Below, in pieces: positions 44,504 to 52,258 of a stretch of 64,000 nucleotides of DNA (position 1 is the stretch's first letter; each line of letters opens with the position of its first letter). The translations under genes and the position numbers were made by a program. The notes below the pieces were generated by a model, which did not search any database, was not told the DNA's origin, and worked only from the letters and a program-made list of their open reading frames with translations. Source of the stretch: Defluviitaleaceae bacterium (GTDB lineage: Bacteria > Bacillota > Clostridia > Lachnospirales > WQUN01); assembly GCA_009780585.1 (NCBI GenBank), contig WQZS01000007.1:50818-114817 (forward strand). The letters are read 5' to 3'.

Positions 44504-45673
44504 TTAAAGTATCAGCGTAACCAACGAATAGTCGTGGTAGCGATTGGTTGCGATACCGTCCCTGATCGAAGTGGGGCAGATTTCGCCGCCCGCGTATCCC
44601 ATCATGAAGGGGACGCTCCCTATCTTTTCCATCGCCATGTTCAATTCGTTAAGCGAATCATTTTGTATCACAAGCATACGGCGTACGATGCAGGAAAATA
44701 TAAGTATGCCGTTGACGTGGGGCTGTACCGCGGCCTCGCTGAATTTGCGTTCCGCGATTTCCATCACTTCCTCGTATGTGCATTGCAATAATTTGAACGT
44801 GGAGCCTTCGTCGATGTTGCCGCGGAATATCGCCGTGCCGTCGGGCGCGAACGAACCCAGCTCACGCAGGACGGGTACGCCGTCATAATCCTTGCGGTCG
44901 ATTTGGTTGACCAAAAACGGGACGAAAAAGAATATATTGTTGCGTTCGCCGTCCTTGGCAAGCCCCAGTTCCTCAAAGTATTCGTATGAACTCGTGTGGT
45001 TGATTTTTTGTACGCGTATCCCGTCCGTTTTTGTAAACACGCCTTCGTAGGGCATCGCGTTCTTTTCGGAGAAGATACCGATGGAAAAACGGGGCCGGAT
45101 GTTGCCGTAGCAAAGGATGTAAGCCATGGCATCTTTATAGGTTTGGCCGTTGTAAATAACCGCGCTCTCGGAGAAATCGACCGTATCATCGGTACACATC
45201 GTACCGAATATAGGTACGCCGGGCATCATACGGTCCCACGCTTCCACATAGTCGTCGTTCGCGTGTTGGTCCAACAGCGGCGGGAATATCATCGTCAAAC
45301 GCGGCACCCTTCCCGCGATTTCGGCTTTGGCGTACGCCTTTTTCACAGGCTCGAATACATCCTCCGCGAGCGTTTCGGAAATGCCCGCGCGAAAGGTGAT
45401 GTCGTCCGACGTCATGACAAAAAGGGAAAGCACCATATCCTCGGCGAAGCCGTTAACCGCCTGCGAGGACGTGGTAACACCCGCCACATCAAAGGGCAAA
45501 CCGCCGCAGACATGCCTTAGCGCGCCGCTTTGGACAAATTCGGGATGGCACATGATGACACCGACGGTATTTTCCATCAGGACGACCTGCTCCAGCAGCC
45601 GGGCATTGATTTCACTCAAGGCGGTATCAACGTCATCCACCTCACATGTATAAACACTCGCGCATTTTAACAT
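44504..45673 (-). CDS. FIST-domain (FIST_N/FIST_C) sensor protein
   Basis: A protein of 389 aa with a FIST_N domain (VGVIMCHPEF, GGLPFDVAGVTTSSQA, VPIFGTMCTDD) and a FIST_C domain (GILIFSCIVRRMLV, PFMMGYAGGEICP). FIST proteins act as ligand-binding partners for signal transduction; the NosP subgroup binds haem and NO and controls a co-encoded histidine kinase. Ligand here is unknown. ATG 45673 lies after AGGGGTGGG. The recombinase element ends about 40 bp upstream, so its promoter may have been altered by that insertion. Confidence 0.9.
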   Translation of the reverse strand: MLKCASVYTCEVDDVDTALSEINARLLEQVVLMENTVGVIMCHPEFVQSGALRHVCGGLPFDVAGVTTSSQAVNGFAEDMVLSLFVMTSDDITFRAGISETLAEDVFEPVKKAYAKAEIAGRVPRLTMIFPPLLDQHANDDYVEAWDRMMPGVPIFGTMCTDDTVDFSESAVIYNGQTYKDAMAYILCYGNIRPRFSIGIFSEKNAMPYEGVFTKTDGIRVQKINHTSSYEYFEELGLAKDGERNNIFFFVPFLVNQIDRKDYDGVPVLRELGSFAPDGTAIFRGNIDEGSTFKLLQCTYEEVMEIAERKFSEAAVQPHVNGILIFSCIVRRMLVIQNDSLNELNMAMEKIGSVPFMMGYAGGEICPTSIRDGIATNRYHDYSLVTLIL

Positions 45674-45715
45674 GAAGCCCACCCCTATTTACTTTTTTAT
45701 ATATGTATTGCTTGA

Positions 45716-47494
45716 TTATAACACAGGGAAGCCGCGCACTCCACATGTGGGGGGATTATAAGAGGAACACGAATTGCTGACCTCGACTGTTGAGTTGGAA
45801 CACAATTTGTTGCCGCTTGATTCGCTCGGAGTAACCTTGGCATTTCTGCGCCCCTTCTTGAAGTCATTGCCGTTGACGCTGTTGGTGAAGCCCGTCCTGT
45901 AGATGAAGGTTAGCATGGCGGGGTCTTTTTCGCCGTTGCTGTCAATGCCGCCGACAACCACTTTTTCAATGATGCTTTCAAACACAACACGGTCAAATTC
46001 GGTGATAACTTCGTTTTGTTCCAGTACCCTGCGGAACACTTCAATACGTTGTTTTACATCGAGTTCACGGCTTGCTACATTTTTGATTCGTTCCTTGTTC
46101 TCGGCCAGCTTAGAAAGCGCGGCGTTTATGTCGGCATATTTTTCTTCGTATGTTTCGATGTCGATTATATCATCTAAGCGCATATCAACCAATTTTTTGC
46201 GCTTATGCTCAAGTGCGGTGATTTCTTTTTCCAAGTGGTTTATTTTTTTGGTGGAATTACTTGAACACAGGGTCTTTTCGATGCGTTGTAATAATTCCTC
46301 AATTACATCTTTGTTGTTATTGCATAGAACCCTGTAGCTTTCAATGAAAGCCTGTTCAATCGTTTCTTCACCAATGCCCTTCGCATCCGGGCAAAACCGC
46401 TTTCCTTTCTTCGTGTTTACAATGCATTGCCATATAACCTTCTGATACTCGCTACTGGAGTGCCAGTTGCGCCGTGATAAATTGCTTCCGCAAAACCCAC
46501 AATCGAGCATAGAGCTAAAAGCATATTTACGGCTATACATGTCACGCTTGCCATTGTCTATTTTACGGGCTTTGCTTCTACGCGCCAATATTTGTTGAGC
46601 AGCATCGTATAAATCATCATTTATAATCGGTTCATGGTTTTTGTGTATATAAAATTGGTCTTGCTCGCCAAAGTTATCCAAGCGGCGTTTTGATATGGGG
46701 TCAACGGTAAAGGTTTTTCCTTGCCTTATGTCCCCTTTATATTTTTCGTTCTTGATAATACCGATGATTGTCGTTTCTGCCCAATTAACGCTCCCACGCT
46801 TGGTTTTATGCCCCATACGCGTCAACTCTTGCCCGATAACGCTACAGCCCATACCTTCAACGTAACGATTGAAGATATAGCGCACTATTTCCGCTTCTTC
46901 TTGGTTTACGGTAATCATCTTTGTGTCGGGGTGGTAGTCGTAACCTAAGCAACCTTGGAATCCTACGAGTTCACCCCGTTGCATTTTCATCTTCAAACCC
47001 TTTTTTACGTTGGATGATATATTTTCAACTTCCTGTTGGGCAACGGAGCTTAAAATAACAAGGAGCAATTCACCGTCCATCGTAAGTGTGTTGATATTTT
47101 CGTCCTCAAAGAAAACGGCTATATTTTTTTCTTTGAGCATACGGACATATTTAAGCGTGTCTAATGTATTACGGGCGAATCGTGATATGGCTTTGGTAAT
47201 AATCATATCAACATCGCCGTTTAAGCAATCATTCATTAGGCGTTGGAAATCTTCACGGTTTTTTGTTTGCGTTCCCGTGATGGCTTCGTCCGCATAAATG
47301 CCTGCCAAAACCCATTCCTTTTTTTCTTGAATGTAATCCGTGTAATACTGCACTTGCGATTTGTAACTGTTTAATTGGTCTTCGCTGTCGGTGCTAACGC
47401 GGCAGTATGCCGCTACCCTAAGACGGTCAAGTGTTTTGCTGAAAACCCTGTTCGTAAGATTGTTGGATGCCTTGATTACCTCTACTTGTTTCAT
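45716..47494 (-). CDS. Large serine recombinase
   Basis: A protein of 592 aa. The resolvase domain has RVAAYCRVSTDSEDQ (catalytic Ser34) and ISRFARNTLDTL; then recombinase domain (GYDYHPDTKMITVNQEEAEIV), zinc-ribbon (LDCGFCGSNLSRR with a later FCPD), and a long coiled coil (about 415-490). This type catalyses integration and excision of mobile elements. It is unlike the sigK-element recombinase at 34184 in sequence and length. The C-terminal end (SCSSYNPPTCGVRGFPVL) reaches almost to the FIST promoter, as expected for a gene ending at its own attachment site. Confidence 0.93.
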   Translation of the reverse strand: MKQVEVIKASNNLTNRVFSKTLDRLRVAAYCRVSTDSEDQLNSYKSQVQYYTDYIQEKKEWVLAGIYADEAITGTQTKNREDFQRLMNDCLNGDVDMIITKAISRFARNTLDTLKYVRMLKEKNIAVFFEDENINTLTMDGELLLVILSSVAQQEVENISSNVKKGLKMKMQRGELVGFQGCLGYDYHPDTKMITVNQEEAEIVRYIFNRYVEGMGCSVIGQELTRMGHKTKRGSVNWAETTIIGIIKNEKYKGDIRQGKTFTVDPISKRRLDNFGEQDQFYIHKNHEPIINDDLYDAAQQILARRSKARKIDNGKRDMYSRKYAFSSMLDCGFCGSNLSRRNWHSSSEYQKVIWQCIVNTKKGKRFCPDAKGIGEETIEQAFIESYRVLCNNNKDVIEELLQRIEKTLCSSNSTKKINHLEKEITALEHKRKKLVDMRLDDIIDIETYEEKYADINAALSKLAENKERIKNVASRELDVKQRIEVFRRVLEQNEVITEFDRVVFESIIEKVVVGGIDSNGEKDPAMLTFIYRTGFTNSVNGNDFKKGRRNAKVTPSESSGNKLCSNSTVEVSNSCSSYNPPTCGVRGFPVL

Positions 47495-47565
47495 AAAATA
47501 ACCCCTTTCTTTTATGTGTTCCTACTATTGTGTATGATAACACAATAGAAGTTCATATGCAAGGG

Positions 47566-47718
47566 TTATTTGCTTTTTACAGTAGCTATAACAGGAATTT
47601 TATAATCCTTCATTAAACGTAATTTAAGTAAATTATATTCTTTTTCACTAATCAATTCTTTGTTCAAAAGTTGTTTTATCATGGCGAGTTGCATACTAAA
47701 CTTTAATAAATCCGGCAC
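47566..47718 (-). CDS. Small SHOCT-type ORF beside the recombinase
   Basis: A protein of 50 aa from a GTG start with AGGGGAGGG upstream. The pattern AMIKQLLNKELISEKEYNLLKLRLMKDYKI is a SHOCT-like helical hairpin, common next to recombinases in clostridial elements. Role unknown. Confidence 0.65.
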   Translation of the reverse strand: MPDLLKFSMQLAMIKQLLNKELISEKEYNLLKLRLMKDYKIPVIATVKSK

Positions 47719-48127
47719 ATAAATCCCTCCCCTTATTTTGTTTATGTAAAAGCCCAACAGACAGCCGTTGGCGCGGCTTCACGGGAGTTCCACCCCGGCA
47801 TGGTTCTCATGCCGCCGCCATCTTGCCGGGGACGCTTTTAACGCTCGGACGGGACTTGACGGGAGTATCATTATCCCGATTCATGCATCATCGCCCGAAG
47901 GTAACCAACCTCCATTACGGCGTTGTGGTGGGTCGCTCGTTCCTCGTCGGGAAGTCGTGGCGCACAAGCCGTCCGGCTCGGCATAAATCGAATGTATCTG
48001 TTTTGCCTGTATACTGCGCCGCCGTTGTCTTGCGGGCTTTCTTTGTCAAGGTGGGGTTTTTCCTATTAACGAACAGCCCGTGCGGAGCGCGTGAGAAAGA
48101 GGAAACACGCGCCCGCACGGGCAAGGG
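47719..48127. other. Non-coding, GC-rich structured stretch of the mobile element
   Basis: About 400 bp with no convincing gene, clearly GC-richer than its flanks. Short open frames exist on both strands but lack ribosome sites. The text around 47895-48060 reads like a stretch I associate with the same position in many clostridial recombinase elements (memory only, not verified). It ends in the strong hairpin at 48076-48122. It may encode a structured RNA or be a cis-acting site. Confidence 0.4.
48076..48122 (-). terminator. Long GC-rich hairpin after the HTH ORF
   Basis: GCCCGTGCGG (48076-48085) pairs with CCGCACGGGC (48113-48122); inner GCGCGTG (48087-48093) pairs with CACGCGC (48106-48112). 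It lies immediately downstream of the leftward HTH ORF. No long T-run follows, so it may attenuate or protect RNA and not terminate outright. Confidence 0.6.
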
Positions 48128-48361
48128 TTAAGCGGCTTTGAATGAAAGGATTGCGCTTATCAACTTCGTTTCCAATCTACGGCGTAATCCTGTGTCCATA
48201 CATAAATGAGGGTTGCCGTATTTGTCATACAGGCGTTTGGTAGCGAGCGCGGCTAAGTAACCGTCATAATGCTTTAACACGGCGTTAATGGCGTATACGT
48301 TGCCGCTTGCCGCTAATTCGATGATGGATAACGGGATATGCTTCTTTGATTTCTTACGCAT
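48128..48361 (-). CDS. Tn916-type helix-turn-helix protein
   Basis: A protein of 77 aa with PLSIIELAASGNVYAINAVLKHYDGYL and a C-terminal GLRRRLETKLISAILSF, typical of the HTH_16-type ORF of Tn916-like elements. It overlaps the upstream sigma-factor ORF by 8 bp, the usual order in such elements. Likely a regulator of element functions. Confidence 0.82.
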   Translation of the reverse strand: MRKKSKKHIPLSIIELAASGNVYAINAVLKHYDGYLAALATKRLYDKYGNPHLCMDTGLRRRLETKLISAILSFKAA

Positions 48362-48770
48362 CGGTATGTCCCCCCTCTAGGATTTTTTTCAATTCCTTCA
48401 ATGTGACGCTTCGTTGATATTGGACGGTGGCGCGGATGAGGTTCAACTTTTCCCCGATTTCACGGTCACTCATATCGAGGAAATAGGATAAAAGTATGAT
48501 GTCGCGTTTGCGCCCCGTAAGGTTTTTTAAGGCTTCGGCTACGCGCCCGTCCTTTACGATGATGTCATTACCCAATACATTAAATATTTGCATGGAATCA
48601 AAGTAATCGTCCTTGGCGCAAAATTGCGCTAACTCTTGCGGGGATAATTCGGAAAAAGATTTTTCACGTTTTTGCTTCCGTTTCATTTCGTTGTGAAAGT
48701 TGAAAACTTCATTTTTCAAAACCTTTTTGCAAAAGGAATCAAACTCATGGAAATTGTTAAAAACACGCAT
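48354..48770 (-). CDS. Sigma-70-like factor of the mobile element
   Basis: A protein of 138 aa. The C-terminal half is region 4: ALKNLTGRKRDIILLSYFLDMSDREIGEKLNL (read in two parts) ending in a recognition helix and LKELKKIL. The N-terminal half lacks a clear region 2, as is normal for these Tn916-type ORFs. AAGGGGG lies upstream of the ATG. It is coupled to the HTH ORF. Confidence 0.85.
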   Translation of the reverse strand: MRVFNNFHEFDSFCKKVLKNEVFNFHNEMKRKQKREKSFSELSPQELAQFCAKDDYFDSMQIFNVLGNDIIVKDGRVAEALKNLTGRKRDIILLSYFLDMSDREIGEKLNLIRATVQYQRSVTLKELKKILEGGHTDA

Positions 48771-48908
48771 CGCAGTCCCACCCCCTTGTGAGAGATGGAA
48801 ATAAATTCCTCTCTATAAATACAACAAATGGGAATGCGTTTTTGCTAAAGGTTTGGATTGCTTTTCCAAAAAAACTTATCGACAAAGTTCGCAACATGTA
48901 CCCCTCCC

Positions 48909-48959
48909 GCTACCTCTATGTGTTTCGCCGTTGGTTCTTGGCGATACATAGAAGGTAGC
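48909..48959. repeat. 51-bp inverted repeat
   Basis: GCTACC...CTATG...TCGCC pairs with GGCGA...CATAG...GGTAGC, with a short central loop. No T-run follows on either strand. It could be an end of the mobile element or an RNA structure in the leader of the sigma-factor ORF. Confidence 0.6.
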
Positions 48960-48971
48960 GTAGAAAAGGCT

Positions 48972-49012
48972 CAAATTAGGTTCAAATTAGATGCAAATGA
49001 GATATAAATGTC
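48972..49012. promoter_or_regulatory. Phased 11-bp direct repeats
   Basis: CAAATTAG at 48972 and 48983, CAAATGAG at 48994, TAAATGTC at 49005: spacing exactly 11 bp. This is the layout of OmpR-family regulator binding arrays. The sequence differs from the TTTACA arrays at 50610 and 61211. Confidence 0.5.
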
Positions 49013-49023
49013 GCATTTTCCAA

Positions 49024-49047
49024 CAAAAAAACAGCGTATTTACGCCG
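49024..49047 (-). terminator. Terminator of the orphan response regulator gene
   Basis: On the minus strand GCGTA-AA-TACGC (49034-49045) is followed by TGTTTTTTT (to 49024). It starts 38 bp after the gene stop. Confidence 0.7.
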
Positions 49048-49085
49048 CTTCTAGGGATTCCTGTAATATTTTGAATTATTAAAGG

Positions 49086-49805
49086 CTAGCTTTCATGTTT
49101 TACGGGAAATCGGAATCCGACACCCCAAATATTTTCAATAAAACCGGGTTCACCGTTTGTACCGTTTATCTTTTTCCTTAATCGCCCTATCGCGCTTTTC
49201 ACCACCGTGTCAATGGATTCGGTTCGTTCGTTTTTCCATACGCGGTTATATATCTGTTCAACCGTCAACGTAATCCCCCGATTTTTCATAAAGTAGTGAA
49301 GAAGATCAAATTCGGTTTTGGTAAGTTCTATTTCTACATCATTTATAAAAATGTTGTTACGATATTGGGGTGCAAGTAATATACCGTTGTAAGTGATAAC
49401 CTTTGACGGTGTTTTCTTTTTCTTTGCCCGCCTTTCTATGCTGCTGATGGACGCGAATACAGCGTTTATATTTTGCTCCGGCGCGTCACAATAAGCCCCG
49501 TAGAAATCCGCGCCGTTTATCAACGCTTTATGGTGTTCATCTTCGTTATAATTTGACGTTGCGATTAGAATTGGTGCATTGGTTTCATGGCTCAATATTT
49601 TTAATTGTGCCATGTAATCCACATCATCCGCTACAATATCAATGAAAAGTAAACAATCGAATTTTGACTTTTCTATTTCAATCGCTTTTTTTATACCTTC
49701 GGTCATGGAATTTGCTCTGATGCCGTATATGCCGAGTTTGCTCCACATGTCTTTGTAAAGTTCAAAAACCTCAATGTTTTTTTCGATTGATATATAGTGT
49801 TGCAT
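49086..49805 (-). CDS. OmpR-type response regulator without a partner kinase
   Basis: A protein of 239 aa. The receiver-like domain (1-115) has acidic FIDIVADDVDYM at the phosphoacceptor position (FIDI, Asp about 55) but is divergent: the N-terminal DD pair is not evident (EKNIEVFELY), so phosphorylation is doubtful. The C-terminal winged helix is standard: LTKTEFDLLHYFMKNRG, TVEQIYNRVW, and the SIDTVVKSAIGRLRKKI recognition region. No histidine kinase is adjacent. It may act without phosphorylation. A terminator follows. Confidence 0.85.
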   Translation of the reverse strand: MQHYISIEKNIEVFELYKDMWSKLGIYGIRANSMTEGIKKAIEIEKSKFDCLLFIDIVADDVDYMAQLKILSHETNAPILIATSNYNEDEHHKALINGADFYGAYCDAPEQNINAVFASISSIERRAKKKKTPSKVITYNGILLAPQYRNNIFINDVEIELTKTEFDLLHYFMKNRGITLTVEQIYNRVWKNERTESIDTVVKSAIGRLRKKINGTNGEPGFIENIWGVGFRFPVKHES

Positions 49806-49858
49806 AAAATGGCTTCTTCCTTCCGTACTTGCGTAATGGTGTGATATTTCTTGCGTTT

Positions 49859-49919
49859 GCCGATAAAAAGCAAACCGCCGTTTGCTGATTGCACAAACGG
49901 CAGCGTTTCAGTTTATCGG
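49859..49919 (-). terminator. Nested hairpin after the c-di-AMP receptor gene
   Basis: Inner stem GCCGTTTG (49877-49884) with CAAACGGC (49894-49901); outer stem CCGATAAA with TTTATCGG near the ends. On the minus strand the inner stem is followed by GCTTTTTATC, giving a terminator for the receptor gene, which ends 130 bp upstream. Confidence 0.6.
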
Positions 49920-50049
49920 ATTAATATTATGTTAATACCGATTAATACGCCGTTTTTATTTTGCGTGGAAGATACAATTCAATTATCCTCAATTCATTTA
50001 TAATGAATCTGCTGGAAATTTTTTTCGATTAAAATGAATGATTAGTTAA

Positions 50050-50388
50050 TTACACTTTGCGGAACTCCTCGATGTTTAAAATAAAAACATTCGCTCCACC
50101 TACGGTCACTTCTAATGGATATGGGGTAAATCCCTCGCTGTTATTTGAGTTCATGGCATTAACCGACGCTATCTGCCTACGGCTCCTGCATTTCCTTTCA
50201 ATGATATTAACAAAATCGGGGAGCCGTTCTTCCGGAACACCGGAAATAAATGTTGTGTTGCCGGATCGTAGGAATCCACCTGTGGAAGCCAACTTGGTAA
50301 CGCTAAACCCCTTCGCGTTCAATAAATCAATCAAATGGAATGCGTCCTCATCCTGAACGATTGCCATAACTAACTTATCCAATTTCAT
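50050..50388 (-). CDS. Cyclic-di-AMP receptor (PII-like, DarA/PstA family)
   Basis: A protein of 112 aa. Pattern: KLVMAIVQDEDAFHLIDLLNAKGFSVTKLASTGGFLRSGNTTFISGV, then EVTVGGANVFILNIEEF. TKLASTGGFLRxGNTT is the signature of the c-di-AMP-binding PII-like family. The target pathway is unknown. It is preceded by a 53-aa membrane ORF on the same strand, and both probably depend on the Pho-box array upstream. Confidence 0.93.
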   Translation of the reverse strand: MKLDKLVMAIVQDEDAFHLIDLLNAKGFSVTKLASTGGFLRSGNTTFISGVPEERLPDFVNIIERKCRSRRQIASVNAMNSNNSEGFTPYPLEVTVGGANVFILNIEEFRKV

Positions 50389-50401
50389 CGCACAAACCCC
50401 C

Positions 50402-50563
50402 TTATAAAATCATAGCATCAAACGCGGTTTCCATTTCATGCTTTACATTAAAGTTATCGCTGTCGGCATCAATCTTATGTATAAAGGCAGCTACAGCGAT
50501 TAGGATAAATAGGAGAACGATACATGCCAAGCGAACCTTCCAATACCCTTCCACATGTACCAT
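50402..50563 (-). CDS. Small membrane protein upstream of the c-di-AMP receptor
   Basis: A protein of 53 aa. A hydrophobic helix (LACIVLLFILIAVAAFI, about residues 12-28) sits between a short N-terminus (VHVEGYWKVR) and a polar acidic tail. A strong GGGGAGGGG lies 5 nt upstream of the ATG, which supports it as a real gene. It ends 14 bp before the receptor start. No family recognised; a membrane partner for the c-di-AMP receptor is a reasonable guess. Confidence 0.65.
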   Translation of the reverse strand: MVHVEGYWKVRLACIVLLFILIAVAAFIHKIDADSDNFNVKHEMETAFDAMIL

Positions 50564-50609
50564 AATATCCCCTCCCCACAAATTAGCATTTAAATTTTAA
50601 CTTGTGGCT

Positions 50610-50659
50610 TGTAAAATCGAAAGCATAGTTCCGTAAAATCTTTGTAAAATGTATGTAAA
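50610..50659 (-). promoter_or_regulatory. Pho-box-like array upstream of the small ORF and c-di-AMP receptor
   Basis: On the minus strand TTTACA (50654-50659), TTTACA (50643-50648), TTTACG (50632-50637) and TTTACA (50610-50615). Spacing is 11, 11 and 22 bp. This matches the PhoP box of Firmicutes, TTNACA direct repeats with five-base gaps. A TTAAAT-like -10 follows at 50588-50593. Confidence 0.55.
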
Positions 50660-50684
50660 TTGGGCTTTCGGATGATGGATTTTC

Positions 50685-50713
50685 TTGACAAAATGGTATT
50701 TCTATCATAAGAT
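50685..50713 (+). promoter_or_regulatory. Sigma-A-type promoter of the pantothenate operon
   Basis: Perfect TTGACA (50685-50690), 17 nt, TAAGAT (50708-50713), 58 bp before the S-component start. Confidence 0.55.
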
Positions 50714-50717
50714 GCGC

Positions 50718-50737
50718 AAATGACATTAGTGTCATTT
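50718..50737. promoter_or_regulatory. 20-bp palindromic operator candidate
   Basis: AAATGACA-TTAG-TGTCATTT: perfect eight-base arms around a four-base centre, at the expected transcription start of the pantothenate operon. Typical of a dimeric repressor site. No candidate repressor gene is adjacent. Confidence 0.5.
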
Positions 50738-50771
50738 TTAATGGAAGAGTATTTAATCACGGGGGATTTAT

Positions 50772-51425
50772 ATGTATAGAAACCGTTGGAATCATACAAA
50801 ATGCGTCACAGTAACCGCGATGTTTGCCGCAATCATTTTTTTATTCACTTTTACGGGTATCGGAATCATCCCATTACCTTTTTTACGCCCCACCACATTG
50901 CACATTCCGGTCATCGTAGGTGCGTTGTTGCTTGGGCCTAAATACGGAGCGGCGTTGGGATTCACGTTTGGGTTAGCGAGTATGCTATTCGCAACGTTCT
51001 TTCCCGGAGCGACTTCGTTCGTTTTTTCACCCTTCATCGATTTGCCGGGAACGTCAAATGGCAGTCTTATGGCATTTATTGTGGCTTTTATTCCGCGTAT
51101 CCTGGTTGGAATCGTGGCATGGTATGTCTTTGCGGGATTCGATAAAATCCTGCGTTCAAAAAAGAAAGCGGTTTCGTGGGCAGCAGCGGGATTAGCCGGA
51201 GCATTGACGAACACGTTACTTGTCTTGCATTTTATTTTTTTATTTTTCGGTGAAACATGGAACGCGGCACGGGCTACACCCTCGGAGGTTATATATTGGG
51301 GCATCCTCAGTCTTATTTCCATAAACGGCATACCGGAATCCATCATGTCGGCTATATTGGTACCCGCGATTATAAGTGCTCTGGTTGCCGTTATCAGCCG
51401 GATGCCGGAAACGCGCAAGGTGTGA
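50772..51425 (+). CDS. panT: ECF transporter S component, likely pantothenate-specific
   Basis: A protein of 217 aa, with about six membrane segments. It has the S-component pattern near the N-terminus (VTAMFAAIIFLFTF) and LHIPVIVGALLLGPKYGAALGFTFG in the middle. The next gene is a type II pantothenate kinase, translated two bases downstream, which points to pantothenate as substrate. The shared EcfA/EcfT energising module is not in the window. GGGGG lies upstream of the ATG. Confidence 0.82.
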   Translation: MYRNRWNHTKCVTVTAMFAAIIFLFTFTGIGIIPLPFLRPTTLHIPVIVGALLLGPKYGAALGFTFGLASMLFATFFPGATSFVFSPFIDLPGTSNGSLMAFIVAFIPRILVGIVAWYVFAGFDKILRSKKKAVSWAAAGLAGALTNTLLVLHFIFLFFGETWNAARATPSEVIYWGILSLISINGIPESIMSAILVPAIISALVAVISRMPETRKV

Positions 51426-51427
51426 TT

Positions 51428-52258
51428 ATGGTGCTTGGTATTGATGTGGGCGGCTCCACTACAAAAATCGTGGGTCTCAATGCTGCCGGGGAATGTATCG
51501 GCATGTTGCAAGTGGAGGCAAACGACCCGACCACGTCCGCTTTTGGCGCGTTTGGTAAGTTTACCGCTTTATATGGAATCCGCTTGAAGGATATACGGCA
51601 AATAATGTTAACTGGCGTCGGCGCGTCGTTCTTACGTGAAGGCCTTTACGACATCCCCACCAAGCGGGTAGATGAATTCATTGCCATCGGGTTGGGCGGA
51701 TTGAAAATGGCGGGTTTGGATGCCGCTCTTATCGTTAGTGCGGGAACGGGGACGGCGTTGGTGCGAGCGGTAGGGGGTATAATTACGCATATTGGCGGCA
51801 GCGGTGTCGGCGGCGGGACATTGTTAAAAATGGCGGCCCGTTTTGCCGGGGTCAACGGATTTACCGCAATAAAGGAACTTGCAAATCAAGGTAACTTGAA
51901 TGCCGTGGATCTTCGCCTTGGTGATATTTCATCGGAAACGATGGGAAAATTGTCACCGGATACGACCGTATCCAATTTCGGTAACCTTCGGGATAACGCC
52001 GCTCCCGCAGATATCGTGTTGGGATTTATAAACATGATATTCGAAAGTATCGGTATGATGGCGGTTTTTTCTTTGATGAACGATGATGTAAAAAATATCG
52101 TGCTGACCGGCGCGCTTTCCGGCATCGAACAAGCCGAGGTCGTCTTTAAAAACTTGGAGGCGTTGTACCCCGTACGTTTTTATATTCCCCAAAACGCGAT
52201 TTACGCCACAGCGTTGGGTGCCGCTTTTTCGGAATTTAAACAACCTACCAATAATTAA
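51428..52258 (+). CDS. coaW: Type II pantothenate kinase
   Basis: A protein of 276 aa of the ASKHA fold: phosphate-1 motif GIDVGGSTTKIVGL at the N-terminus, LTGVGASFL, SAGTGTALVRAVGG and HIGGSGVGGGTLLKM, and the C-terminal adenosine motif NIVLTGALSG. It makes 4'-phosphopantothenate, the first step of CoA synthesis. The start lies two bases after the transporter stop, with AAGGTG upstream. This type is usually feedback-insensitive and found in staphylococci and some Clostridia. Confidence 0.92.
   Translation: MVLGIDVGGSTTKIVGLNAAGECIGMLQVEANDPTTSAFGAFGKFTALYGIRLKDIRQIMLTGVGASFLREGLYDIPTKRVDEFIAIGLGGLKMAGLDAALIVSAGTGTALVRAVGGIITHIGGSGVGGGTLLKMAARFAGVNGFTAIKELANQGNLNAVDLRLGDISSETMGKLSPDTTVSNFGNLRDNAAPADIVLGFINMIFESIGMMAVFSLMNDDVKNIVLTGALSGIEQAEVVFKNLEALYPVRFYIPQNAIYATALGAAFSEFKQPTNN

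Larger units (their letters stand above)
45700..48960 (-). mobile_element. Recombinase-bearing integrated element, ends uncertain
   Basis: A block of genes typical of clostridial integrative elements: serine recombinase, a SHOCT-type small ORF, a structured non-coding stretch, a Tn916-style HTH ORF and a sigma-70-like ORF, all leftward. There are no conjugation or replication genes, so it may be a remnant. The left end must lie in the 42 bp between the recombinase stop and the FIST gene. The right end is not resolved; a 51-bp hairpin at 48909-48959 is one candidate boundary. Confidence 0.55.
48771..49085. other. Intergenic stretch with hairpin, 11-bp repeats and terminator
   Basis: No gene is seen. 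It holds a 51-bp hairpin (48909-48959), a phased 11-bp repeat array (48972-49012) and the terminator of the response regulator gene (49024-49047). Confidence 0.7.

Noticed and set aside
47768..48131. Open frames of 72 and 102 codons in the mobile-element gap
   Set aside because: They overlap each other, lack ribosome sites and have low-complexity translations; treated as non-coding.
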